A stretch of DNA of 64,000 bases from Tenebrio molitor (Eukaryota > Arthropoda > Insecta > Coleoptera > Tenebrionidae), in NCBI RefSeq assembly GCF_963966145.1, contig NC_091048.1, forward strand, positions 6,634,001 to 6,698,000, written 5' to 3'. This document shows positions 10,084 to 20,056 of this stretch, piece by piece. The position numbers and the translations under genes were made by a program. Numbering within the stretch: the stretch's first letter is position 1; the number at the start of each line of letters is the position of its first letter. The notes beneath the pieces are model-generated. The model had not been told where the DNA came from, did no database searches, and was given only the letters and a program-made list of their open reading frames with translations.

Positions 10084-10439
10084 GAACAGCTATGTCAATA
10101 ATCAGTGTGACAACTTGACGGAACTTTGATAGTTTGGATGTTTTTGGAATTCACTATATTATGATTTTTTTGGCTATTTCTTCTATAAATGATGTTGCTA
10201 TGACTTTCTCTTTTCAAAAGGAACATTTTGGGAAATAGTGAAAGTCAGAAAGTACCATAAGTAGGGCCACGATACCTAATACCATTTCATACTAAAGAAG
10301 GTAAAGTCTTGCCAAAGCAAGGCCTGCGTAACGAAATTGGCGTTATGGTGAAACAATACTTTCAAAGTCTTCTCAAGTGAATTTCTTCGTATAACGATCA
10401 GAAAATTTATATAATATTCTCATATGAGTGTCTAACCCC
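10084..10439. other. Unassigned spacer
   Basis: Nothing recognisable; possibly decayed flank of the Tc1 fossil that follows. Confidence 0.4.
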
Positions 10440-10910
10440 TTGGAAGATAAATCAGTGATCAACTGACAGGTACCAGAAGAGTTGAGTCAGGAAGAAGGTC
10501 TACAACTACTCGGGACGACCACTTTCTTAATACTTTAACAATTCTGAGAAACAGCGACACTGCTGCAGTTGGAGCATGAAACGAACTGCAGGAGGTGCGG
10601 GGTGTTGCAGTAAGTGAACGAACCATAATAGAAACATTAGAGGAACACGGTTTAAGTCCAAGAAGACCTACCTGCACATGGTCCACTGTTGACAAAGGAG
10701 CGAGGCTTCTCTTTGCTCACGAACATCAAAACTGGGGAATTGAAGAATGGGGTCGAATTCTTGCCACTGACGAGTCAAGATTTTGCCTCCGGCAGTCAAA
10801 GAGTAGGTACTTACTGGCGAAAGATTTGCTGAGTTCAATATTGTGTCAAGGATCAGTTTTCGTGGTGGCTTAATCATGGTATGGGATGGTTAGGACAGAA
10901 GCAAATAATA
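10440..10910 (+). pseudogene. Tc1-like transposase fragment
   Basis: Broken frames keep Tc1-family landmarks: the helix-turn-helix end (VSERTIIETLEEHGLSPRRP), the HQNWGIEEWGRILATDESRF block carrying a catalytic Asp (TDESRF), and, after a frameshift, a GGLIMVWDG remnant of the GGGSVMVWG motif. Stops and frameshifts interrupt it at about 10577 and 10872, and the C-terminal third is absent. The hAT element starts 24 bp downstream. Confidence 0.8.
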
Positions 10911-11124
10911 GGTGATAATAGGTAGGTAGGTACTAGGGTTGCCAGATCTGCATTGACTGAAATCGGGACAGCAATAAAACAGTGAGAGGGGGAGGGTGGT
11001 TTAAAACATATGTTACCTATTGTTATAAGTACGAGTATATATTTAAAATATTAAAAAAAAAACAAATATAAACTCATTAAAAAAACTCAAAAACAGTCGT
11101 TACTATTACCTAATCCACTAATCC

Positions 11125-11504
11125 ACGACCTGCTGTATAATAACCGGCCTGTTCATTTCATTAAAAAAGCATTGCGAAAATGTTTCCGAGAAAGAGCCAA
11201 TTTTCGCCGATGAGGGCGCCACAGTACGGGCGCTTCTAAAGAATAAAAATGCGGAAAAATATGTTTAGACATGATTTTAGAGTTAAGATTGAGTACAGTA
11301 AGTTCATATTTTCTTTCTAAAAGAATATTGAATACAAGTGTATTTTTGATTTTAAATTCGAATGTCATTTGAACGAGAAAAACTCTCGGTGACAAAAATT
11401 TAAGATGAATAAATATCCCCAAAAAGCGCCCGTACACTAGCGCTCTGCGGGGATCACTCAAATTACAATTTTGAACAGGCCGGTTATAAAATACAGCAGG
11501 TCGT
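11125..11504. mobile_element. MITE nested in the hAT element
   Basis: The inverted ends ACGACCTGCTGTAT...TAACCGGCCTGTTCA pair over about 31 bp with a small gap. Inner inverted blocks (AGGGCGCC..GTACGGGCGC and its partner) give a foldback interior. No clear target duplication was found. It lies 3' of the transposase stop, so the gene was not broken. Confidence 0.8.
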
Positions 11505-11602
11505 GACCTAATCATAACAGTAATAAAGAGTTTCAACAATATAATATTAAATCTCATATTTGGTAAAGTTGTTAATACATATTGCAAAAAAATATAAAAT
11601 GA

Positions 11603-13495
11603 CTATTTCGTGTATTTGTTACTACTTTTTCCTTCTTTCAATAATTCTGGACAATTAATAGCATAATCATACATCTCACTGCAGGAATTAAATTTAAAAT
11701 TGACGATGCACTGCAAAATACCTTCAATCGTTTCAGGTATTAAACGATTGCGTTCATCTGTCCATTGAATTTCCATTAGGGAAAAAATTCTCTCCACATT
11801 TCCATTGTGTCCCGGCACAGAAAATATATATTCACAGATTTTATAGATGTCAGCAAATTGCTCTGGTACATCAGTTTCCATATTTTCAAAGAGGAAAACC
11901 CACTTTTCATTAAGTAGTTTATCGTTCCAAGTTTTACGCGAATCTTCTCCAGAAAGCTGTTGTTTTACAATATCTTGTACAACAGCAATTTGGTTGAACA
12001 AAAAAGTACTATTTAATATAACATTTTTTGATTTCAAATAATTATATGTGTCCTCAACATCGTCCCATACTGGCGCAGTTTTTAAAGTCATCCAATGAAA
12101 GGAGGTAAATATATCCATGGGTTTGATCCACTTTGTTAAATAACTAATTAAAGTTTCGTAAAATAAACTTATATCTGTCATAAATGTGTTTATGTCATAT
12201 TGAGTAATAGTTCCTTCATTCAATAGTTTCCGAAAAAGAGCTTTAATTTCAAGAGGAATAAAATTAGATTCCGCTTGTGCCTTCGACATGGCCAAAGTGG
12301 TAAGTAAAATCTCATGCACTTCAATTACTGATTTCGATCGTCCCTCAATTTTTAATATTTGATTGTGAAAGGAACTAATTTGGCTATGTATAAACCAAAA
12401 ATAAGATTCACTCAAAGGATTATTGAAAAAATCTAGTATTGTTTTTGGAGCTTTTTCTGTAGAGAGAAAAAATGATTTTAATGGTTCAAATAATTTTAAA
12501 ATTCTCTCTACTGACGGAAAAAGAGAAAGCCATCGAGTTTTTGAATGTGACAATAGCTTGTGATATTCTACATCAAGAAATCCACAGAAATTTTTCAAGC
12601 TCTCTATTCTAACGGTATATATTGAAAAATGCCCAAAAATCTTCATCACAATTTGTTCAACATCACAAGATAACTGGTCTGCAGCAGTTTGAATTGTATT
12701 ATGCAATATATGCGCTGGACATCCAATACCTTCAATATCATTTCCGAGATGTGCTTTTAGTTTTGTGAAAGTATTATTTTTACCCAACCTTCCTAGGCCA
12801 CCAAAATTCACGTTTGCATTATCACCTCCAAATGCTATACATTTACTAAAATCAAGCTGATGTTGTCTTAAAGCTTCAATGCAAAAACTTGAAATGGCAT
12901 CAGACGTTTCACTTTTTAAGCTGCTTAATTTTAGTAGCCTTATTTGAGTACCTTTTCTTGTAAAATACTGAATAACCAGGGGAAATATTTTTTCTGCTTT
13001 ATGGTTACTAGCATCTGTGCTTATGCTAAAATAGGATGCTGCCTTTAATTCTTCTTTGATGATTTTCACTGAATGTGGAGCTAAGACATGTGTAATTAGT
13101 TTTGTCGACTTTGTTTTCGCAGATGAAAGTTTTAAAGCCACATCTGAATCAGCAAACAATTTTGGAAAAAGTGTATTATTACAGTTTGATGAATTGAACG
13201 ATTGGTGATGTTTAACAACATGATAGGCTAAACATATTTCAGTGGCGATTAACTTAGAGCTACTTTTCTCCTTGACAAAAAATGATGATACCTTTTTGGA
13301 TGAAGCGGATGCATTTACTTTTTGTTGATGTTTTGTCTTCATGATGTGACATTTAATATCAGATACTCCTCCATGACTAATACTAATGTAAGTTTTACAA
13401 TGTTTGCAGAATGCTTCATAATCTGTTCTTCCTTTAGTAATGAATGAATATTTGATGGAAAATCTTTCCAAATATTTGCAGGAACGTTTTCCCAT
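11603..13495 (-). CDS. hAT-family transposase
   Basis: The intact 630-residue frame starts at the ATG complementary to 13493-13495. A BED-like zinc finger is at C30/C33/H50/H56 (FCKHCKTY...KCHIMKTKH). Conserved acidic residues fit the RNase-H-like catalytic core: D161 (FSISTDAS), D225 (AFGGDNANV) and the Glu of NVERIFSLM near the C-terminus, within the hAT dimerisation region (VPGHNGNVERIFSLMEIQWT). The SKTRWLSLFPSVERIL block is another family landmark. Length and motif order are normal, so the protein may be functional. It cuts and pastes the element in which it lies. Confidence 0.92.
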   Translation of the reverse strand: MGKRSCKYLERFSIKYSFITKGRTDYEAFCKHCKTYISISHGGVSDIKCHIMKTKHQQKVNASASSKKVSSFFVKEKSSSKLIATEICLAYHVVKHHQSFNSSNCNNTLFPKLFADSDVALKLSSAKTKSTKLITHVLAPHSVKIIKEELKAASYFSISTDASNHKAEKIFPLVIQYFTRKGTQIRLLKLSSLKSETSDAISSFCIEALRQHQLDFSKCIAFGGDNANVNFGGLGRLGKNNTFTKLKAHLGNDIEGIGCPAHILHNTIQTAADQLSCDVEQIVMKIFGHFSIYTVRIESLKNFCGFLDVEYHKLLSHSKTRWLSLFPSVERILKLFEPLKSFFLSTEKAPKTILDFFNNPLSESYFWFIHSQISSFHNQILKIEGRSKSVIEVHEILLTTLAMSKAQAESNFIPLEIKALFRKLLNEGTITQYDINTFMTDISLFYETLISYLTKWIKPMDIFTSFHWMTLKTAPVWDDVEDTYNYLKSKNVILNSTFLFNQIAVVQDIVKQQLSGEDSRKTWNDKLLNEKWVFLFENMETDVPEQFADIYKICEYIFSVPGHNGNVERIFSLMEIQWTDERNRLIPETIEGILQCIVNFKFNSCSEMYDYAINCPELLKEGKSSNKYTK

Positions 13496-13983
13496 TTCTC
13501 CACAGCTTCACACAGAAGGGTTAAATTTTTATTCTTACGAACAGCTGCAAATCCGAACAATGCATAAATGACATAAACATTGAATACTTATACATTGAAT
13601 ATCTTTAATTAACCTTACCTTGGATTCTTGCAAGAACAAAATGCAGTGGTTGTTATCTGGTTTCGTTGCATGGTATTGAAATTATGGGTTATGTTAAACT
13701 AAAACTCGCACAATTCTGGCGCTTTCGCGCTTTTTCTAGTTAATTTCCAGTAGCTCCAACATAAACTGGATAAAAATCACTTTGCTTTGCTTTAAGAGGC
13801 GCGCACTGCACAATGCGCATTATTTGTATCAAAAGTAGTTCAAAATAACACTACAAACTACTTGAGTACGCTGACAGTGAAAAATCGGGACAAATAGACG
13901 TCCCCGCGACATCCGTTCGGGACACGGGACTTCAGTCCCATAATCGGGACAATCCCGATTAATCGGGACGTCTGGCAACCCTA

Positions 13984-14798
13984 GTAGGTACTGATATGTA
14001 ATTGTCCAGTCAAAAAACATTTGAACACCTTTTTATATCGTTATTATTACAATAATTGTAAAGACAAAAAGATGACTTCGCAGAATTAAATAATTGCCTC
14101 GTTCTATCTGTTAACAATAAGTATATTAAAACGATGAGCACACATTAGGTACATGAGATCATAAGAAGCCTAATCCCCAAATTTAAACAGTTTTTAGATG
14201 TAACATTACCTTCTTGCTTCTTTTCCATCTCTAGCTTGACTGAAAAAGTATTGTTAAAAATGTTTTTTAGTAATATTTTCGTAAAAACAATGAACATTTT
14301 CCACACGTCACACAGTGTCATCTTTCAATACCTCTACAAGTTCCAGGACTTTATGGGTTACTTAGTCCAAGCTTAAAAATAAACACCCAGGATTTATACA
14401 TTGACTTCCAAAAACACAGGTAAGTGTGAATGCAGTATGCGTTTAAAAAATAAAATGTTTATGAACTACGACACGATAAGATAAAGTATGTAACACCAAA
14501 ACGAAGTGAATGATTAAGCAAAGTTGTCTAAAATCCTTATCTAAAAATTAACGTTTCATTATTAAAACTTCATAAGTACAGCTACAAGTCTTTAAAAAGT
14601 GTCTTGTATCTGCAATACAGTTGACAGAAGATGCACAAGTTCAATTCCAACTGTTCTGTAACTGACGTCAACTGTCTGTAGTGTCTGTGTCATTTGACAC
14701 ACAGACCTCCATTACGTATAACAATAGTATCCTACAATCATTTTAATACTCCATTTGTAGATATTTTGTGATAAGTGAATTTACAGCAAAGTATCAAA
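13984..14798. other. Intergenic spacer and upstream region of the SELENOM-like gene
   Basis: No coding sequence is seen. The last 200 bases should hold the promoter of the next gene, but no TATA box is obvious. Confidence 0.4.
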
Positions 14799-15275
14799 AT
14801 GAAATTAGTAATTGTTATAACTCTTGCATTCCTTTTGACTCTATCGCTCAACGCTGCTGAAGGCAAGAAGATCACAAGTGTCAGGTTGGAGGTAAGCTGA
14901 TTTGACGTTGCACTTGTCAAAAATTGTTCAACTCACTGTAGGTATAAACTAATTTTCGTTTTTGAAAATGCACTCCCTTGCACTTCTTGACTTGTGACCT
15001 AACCTAAAAACTTTTGTATTTGTCAAAAAATACAGAGCTGCCCCAGCTGCAAGTTGAACAGACTGCCAGATGTGAAAGCATTCGTCTACGAAGATTTCCC
15101 AAAATACGATAACGCAGAATTTAAAAAAATTCACGGAGCGCCTCCAGAACTGTTGTTCCTAGATGACAACGATGAACTTGTCGAAAAGCATGCATTGGAA
15201 CATCTGAGCCGCAAAGAGTGCAACAAATTGCTTCAAGATAGAGGATTCACGCCTAGAGCTAGCAAGGAACTGTAA
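14799..15275 (+). CDS. SELENOM: Selenoprotein-M-like thioredoxin-fold protein, Sec replaced by Cys
   Basis: Two exons (14799-14891 and 15036-15275, phase 0) give 110 residues. A hydrophobic signal peptide covers about 1-21. The redox motif is C-P-S-C (LESCPSCKLNRLPDVKAFV), where vertebrate SELENOM has C-G-G-U; the codon is TGC, so cysteine takes the place of selenocysteine. The matching pattern LNRL..VKAFV..D.P.Y.N...K..GA.PEL, then E.N.L.Q..GF, separates it from SELENOF. The family is an ER-lumen oxidoreductase. The C-terminus SKEL is a non-standard KDEL-like tail. A polyadenylation signal AATAAA follows at about 15284. The RNF185 gene lies convergently 290 bp away. Cys forms of selenoproteins are usual in insects that lost selenocysteine. 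Confidence 0.88.
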
Positions 15276-15564
15276 TGGCACCAAATAAAAATTGCATAGT
15301 TTATGAATTTGTATTATATACCCTCATAATAAACTTCAAAATTTACACATTTCAAAACTAAAATTTACTTGACTAAATGATTTTTTTACATGTAATATTA
15401 ACAGGAGTGAAGATCATTACCTTTTTACATTTAAATTTCAATATGTACAGTTATTTTTGAGTCTCATAAAAACAGTCTGGAATGAAAACTATTAAATTTT
15501 TGTACTGTACTGATATAGAAAGCCCTAACCTCTTACAGTAAGCCACCATTATCATATAATATAT

Positions 15565-16220
15565 TTATGCCAAGATCAGCCATGCGATAAACATCACTGC
15601 CAACCACAAGAAAAGCTTCGACAAGAATTGTTCTTCCATATGTTGCTGCGTCCCTCTGGGGGCGGGACTGGGTCTCGCGTCTCCGAAATTGAACGTCGAC
15701 GTGAAAAAGCCAAACGGGAAAGCCCCTATGCCGAATGACATGTGGAACCCGTTGTCGCTGCCGAATCCGAAGCCTGGAAATGTGGAACCAGGTTCAGGCT
15801 CTGTACGCTGACCTGCCGGGCGCGGCGGTACTTTTTCGCGCGGGTCCTCTTGCTTAGTGCTACCCCTACCGTACAACGGAATCACTTTTTCTTTGCTGAT
15901 TGCCGCTTTGCACACCGGACAGACTTGGCGGTTCGGTCTTGTTTCCAACCACTGGTGAAGGCACGGCCAGCTGCAAGTTTTTCAGGTCACATAACCTCAA
16001 CGCGGGGATTTGTTGGCACTTACCAGAACAAATGACCGCACATACTGACGACTGCATCCCTCGCTGTGTCAAGGCAAATGTTGCACTCGAACATACGATC
16101 ATCTTTCTTCTCTTCTTCGGTCGCCCCCGAACCGTCGCCGTCGGGGTGTTCTGTCGAATGCTTCGCAGTCTCTGTAGCGTTTGAAGGCATCTTAACTGGA
16201 TTTTGTACGATTTCGGTCAA
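15565..16220 (-). CDS. RNF185: E3 ubiquitin ligase RNF185 (RNF5 family)
   Basis: Two exons (16024-16220 and 15565-15970; the TGC codon of the RING is split by the 53-nt intron) give 200 residues against 192 in human. The RING-HC domain is complete at about 44-90 (FECNICLDTARDAVVSMCGH, then [20 protein letters not shown], then PVCKA). The linker carries the diagnostic IPLYGRGSTKQEDPREKVPP and FHMSFGIGAFPFGFF. A C-terminal hydrophobic anchor (LFLWLAVMFIAWLILA) puts it in the ER or outer mitochondrial membrane, where this family acts in ER-associated degradation. An in-frame Met at codon 11 is an alternative start. Confidence 0.95.
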
Positions 16221-17439
16221 TTTTAGACCATCTAGGAAATTAGAAATGTCAAATGTTTGTCAACATGCTACAGTACTGACGTGGTGCATTAATTATTTAA
16301 GTCGTAACCTTCAGCATATGTCCGTGTTGGTTTGTTCGAATCGTTAAATTCAAGAAATCGATGTTGTCATATAGAACTCCCTTGGAATATTTTGCTTGGA
16401 CACTAATCTAATCAGATGACAATGCGAATAGTGAAACTGATACAGTTTTCAGTAAACAAGTGTCACAACACCACAGAGTTACCAACTTGACCGGACAAAA
16501 GGAATAATTTCACCAATCACCTCGACATTAATCCATGGATAATCTCGTCCGTGCAGAAAATTTAGATTAAAAAAAACAAAAAACCTCATCAAACAAATAA
16601 CCTTGAATTGATAATTAATTAAATCGTTTTTTAAATACCTACTCTAATCTTTAGTCAGTCTAGCAACATTCCACTTTAATTTAACATCAGTGTCTAAGGA
16701 AATGACTCTCCTTCTCTTTTACCCTCCCTTTTTTAAATTATCAAAACAAAACTCAGAAGAGTTATTAATGTTATTATGTATAGAGTAGTATAGACGCAAA
16801 ATGATTTAATTTTCAAAATGAATAAGTACACTGTACAGGTAAAATAGCTACGGTGCCGTTCCATTTTTAAGAAAAATTACAAAAATTTAAGATTTTTTTA
16901 CTCCAAAGTAAAGCTATTCTTCAAAAAATTGTTTTATGTTATTATTTCCCACAATCATCTACACCATAAATAACCATAAACACTGAACTTTTCAGCCTGT
17001 ACCTATTTGAAGAAAACGCACTTCAAAGAGGGCACCTTCAGATGTATCTTTGTGGGGGGAGTCCCGATTTTTTTTAAATTTCCATATTTGGACTACTGAA
17101 GTGATCCCCTACAACGCTCTGAATTTGGAATTCCCCAATTTTGAGACACATGTGGAGTGGTATATAAAAGAAAATAGGCTCGATCCTGGTTCCTCGGGGA
17201 GTTTTTGGAAGTTAAATTTGCATTGGCAGCCTGGTTCCCAGTCCCACAGACTTTGTGAAGTAAATGCAAACAAGCCTACATAGTTAACATAATATTTATA
17301 ATTTATTTTCACTCTTGAAACATTTTGATAATTAAAATTTTATTTAAACACAAATAGTGCCAATTTTGACAATAACAATGCCAATTATCAATCGAAAAAC
17401 GCCCCTAGGAACCAGGATGGAGCCAACTCTATTTAATAT

Positions 17440-17440
<1 letters not shown>
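16221..17440. other. Intergenic spacer
   Basis: The first 200 bases should include the RNF185 promoter. Beyond that I see no gene; short frames at 17050-17312 on both strands have no motifs. Confidence 0.4.
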
Positions 17441-17485
<45 letters not shown>

Positions 17486-17496
17486 CAACTAACTAG

Positions 17497-17567
<71 letters not shown>

Positions 17568-17571
17568 CTAA
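17441..17571. repeat. (CTAA)n microsatellite
   Basis: About 32 copies of the tetranucleotide CTAA run with two or three interruptions (CCAA, CTAG). It is not the CCTAA insect telomere repeat. Confidence 0.98.
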
Positions 17572-17829
17572 CTTTAGGCCATTATACATATAATTACGAT
17601 TTTAAATGTAGCTCCATAAGAAAAAGATCTGAGGGCATAAGGTCCAAAGAATGCGAGGGCCAAGCCAACGACAATTAATTGCAATGACTTCACCAAACCG
17701 ACCCACCGAGTTACTTAGTACCTACTTATCGAGCATTATGGGGTGAAGTCCCATCTTGACAGAAGTATAGCCTTCGCTAAAGCGCTGCAGATCATTGATG
17801 CAGAAATCCTTCTACCTTGTTTTGGGAAA

Positions 17830-18114
17830 TTCTAAATACTTATGTACCTATATGTCTTGGTACTTATTTAAGCGACCTTGGAATGGAATTGGTCCGATGA
17901 TCCTAGTCCCAACTATTCCGATCCACACATCGACTCCAAAACTTTCCTTTCCTGAAAGTGATTTTGCATCAGAAGATGTGCATTTGTTGAGGTTAATATC
18001 GGGTATTCTGTCTATTATATTAGTAAATCGTAATTCATCAGAAAAACTGTTGTACGAAACGAAGTTGTGCCCTTCATTAATACTGTGAAGCAACCAGTCG
18101 CAGTAATCTAGCAT
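17830..18114 (-). pseudogene. Mariner/IS630-type transposase fragment
   Basis: On the minus strand an open stretch reads CDWLLHSINEGHNFVSYNSF, then SDELRF, and later VDVWIGIVGTRIIGPIPF. These match the order of the mariner-family block with a catalytic Asp (FSDE) followed by VNVWxGIxGxxIIGPxFF. The N- and C-terminal parts are missing or unreadable, so it is a decayed fragment. Confidence 0.7.
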
Positions 18115-18883
18115 TCTAGCCTTTGATAGGCATCATCTTTTTATCTACAAATGTTTATGTTACTGCTGCGTCCTTTTGAAATTCGCCGTAAGATAGTAAC
18201 ATGCTACTTTTTCGTCTCTTGAAAACATGGCAAGATCAAGATGATGTCAAAAGTAGGTAGGTAGGTATATAACGTACAGGGTGATTCAAGTTTTACTCCC
18301 GAGCGAAAACACCCACTTCTAATCGATTTAAAATACTCAAAAAATTCAGGAATGATTGTGTATCGCTGTAGAACATTCTGTAAAAATGTAAACTTTTTTA
18401 ATGAAACAGGTAAATATTTCGTACTTCAACGAGTGACCACTGCGGTTCAATTAACAACAGTGGGTTGTTTATTAATTAATTTTCTTAAAGTGTCAAACAA
18501 TGCTTCTGTATTCCATGGCTTATGTAAAAATAATGACTTATATTATTTTATTAATTATTATAATCCAAAGACAATATTTTTAGTTTAATGGTGCCACTTC
18601 TAAAAATCGATTTTTTGACAAAAAACGAATAGATATCGACAAATTTAAGTACGTACTTCCAGCTGTTAATTTTTTTCATTAAGAATAAAATTTGTAATTT
18701 TGTGTAATTGTTTGCGTCGATTATGATGATTTGAAGTTATTTGAAACACGCTAGATTTGAAAGAAGCATTAGATTGGAAAAATCATAATTCCACGTAAAA
18801 TACCTACCTGTTTTTATCGTCAAATTACATATTTAAAGGTTTCGCCTTTGTAACCTTAGGCCCTTGGTGCAAAGAAGCCATCG
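18115..18883. other. Spacer with a possible lone transposon end
   Basis: ACAGGGTGATTCAAGTTTTA at about 18278 looks like a Tc1/mariner MITE end of the CAGGGTGATTC type, but no partner end was found. The rest is unassigned. Confidence 0.35.
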
Positions 18884-19070
18884 ATTTCATTAATGTCATC
18901 GGAAACCGACTTATTACGGAATCAGGCGATTCAAAATCAAAGAAATTCCTTTTCGAGAGGATTTCCCTTGCCATTCAACGTGGAAACGCTGCAAGCATTC
19001 GGGGCACTTTTCCAGATTCCGCATTATTATCGGAAATTTTTGTATTTTAAAACTAAAATGTTATGTACTT
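18884..19070 (+). repeat. Dispersed 185-bp repeat, copy 1
   Basis: The sequence from ATTTCATTAATGTCATCGGA is repeated at 57932-58116 at roughly 85-90% identity in the same orientation. Both copies keep an open frame (SSE.(D/E)LLRNQAIQNQ), but differences fall on all codon positions and one copy lost three bases, so there is no sign of coding constraint. The family is unknown to me. Confidence 0.8.
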
Positions 19071-19245
19071 ATGTTATTCTGAAATAAATAATTGTTTACA
19101 TTATTGTAACATTTTTCCACTGTTACGAATAACTTCGTTTGAAGCAAACATAGGTATTTGCAGCGACACCACCTGAATTTAAAATTGTAAAGAAATACTC
19201 CTGACATAGGTACTATTTTCCGCTTTAATTCTTTAACATAACAAA

Positions 19246-19607
19246 ATGAACTGCAGATTGTTTATTTCTTTTATATTTTTTTCATTGTTCTTGCAAATGG
19301 CGAAATGTTTAGTTTGCACATCAAATTTTTGCGATAATGTAAGGTGCCAAAAAGTGGAAGAATGCAATGGTCCCGACCACATTGTAAAAAAAGGAGGATT
19401 CTGTGGTTGTTGTGACACATGCTACACAATTTTAGGTAAGAATACAAACGTTTTGTAAAATATTTAAACTCTTGTCAATTTGTAGGTGAAGGTGAATCTT
19501 GCAGATGTTGTACACCACGAGGAGTTCCACATCTTCCAATAGAATGTGGAGAGGGTCCTGGGTGTTACAAAGGAATATGTGTAAAGGGTGCAAAGAAATG
19601 TGATTAG
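19246..19607 (+). CDS. Small secreted cysteine-rich protein, fungal-protease-inhibitor/IGFBP-N-like
   Basis: Two exons (19246-19435 and 19486-19607, phase 1, 50-nt intron) give 103 residues. A signal peptide spans about 1-21 (ISFIFFSLFLQMAKC). The mature part has about 15 cysteines, with the spacing CxxCxxxxCxxxxCxxxxxC, then GGFCGCCDTC, GESCRCC and the terminal CYKGICVKGAKKC. This order resembles insect fungal protease inhibitors and single IGFBP-domain proteins, which are secreted and often immune-related. The exact family is uncertain. AATAAA lies about 35 bases after the stop. Confidence 0.75.
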
Positions 19608-20056
19608 TTTGTAAAAGTCGGTGTTGTCTGAAAGAAAAAATAAATGAGTTTACATCTTTATCAAATATTTTCCGAGTTAGGTAGTCAATTTTTTCTACTT
19701 TAAAACATTTCTTTAATTTTTTCCAATCTCGTCCCAGTCTTTCCTTACACATTACGTACATTTGTCTATTTCTTATTTTTCTTCCTTATATAATTTTTGA
19801 CCTCATCCCTGACTTTCCTCCATCAGCTGTTTTTCATTTCTTTCCAATATTTTTTATTAAATTATTTCTTCGAAGCCTGTACTCTTTAGAATTCCAGCAA
19901 TTATTGCTTCTTGTTCTTCACAACAGGATTACCTGTACCTAACAAAATTATTATTAATCAGTCATCCATTTTCCACTCATCACAAATTAATTCCCTGCTT
20001 TTGGCAAATAAATTTTATTCAAAGTGTATAATATTATGTACAATTAACCTTATAAA
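19608..20056. other. Short intergenic spacer
   Basis: It holds the 3' ends of two convergent genes; no further gene is seen. Confidence 0.5.

Larger units (their letters stand above)
10934..13983. mobile_element. Complete hAT DNA transposon
   Basis: The 3050-bp element has 13-bp terminal inverted repeats (TAGGGTTGCCAGA and its complement) and is flanked by a perfect 8-bp duplication, GTAGGTAC at 10926-10933 and 13984-13991, which is the hAT signature. The right sub-terminal region is rich in CGGGAC/GTCCCG repeats, likely transposase-binding sites. It carries one intact transposase gene on the minus strand and has itself been hit by a MITE at 11125-11504. Confidence 0.95.

Noticed and set aside
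17441..17571. Possible interstitial telomere repeat
   Set aside because: The unit is CTAA, not the insect CCTAA; it is an ordinary microsatellite.
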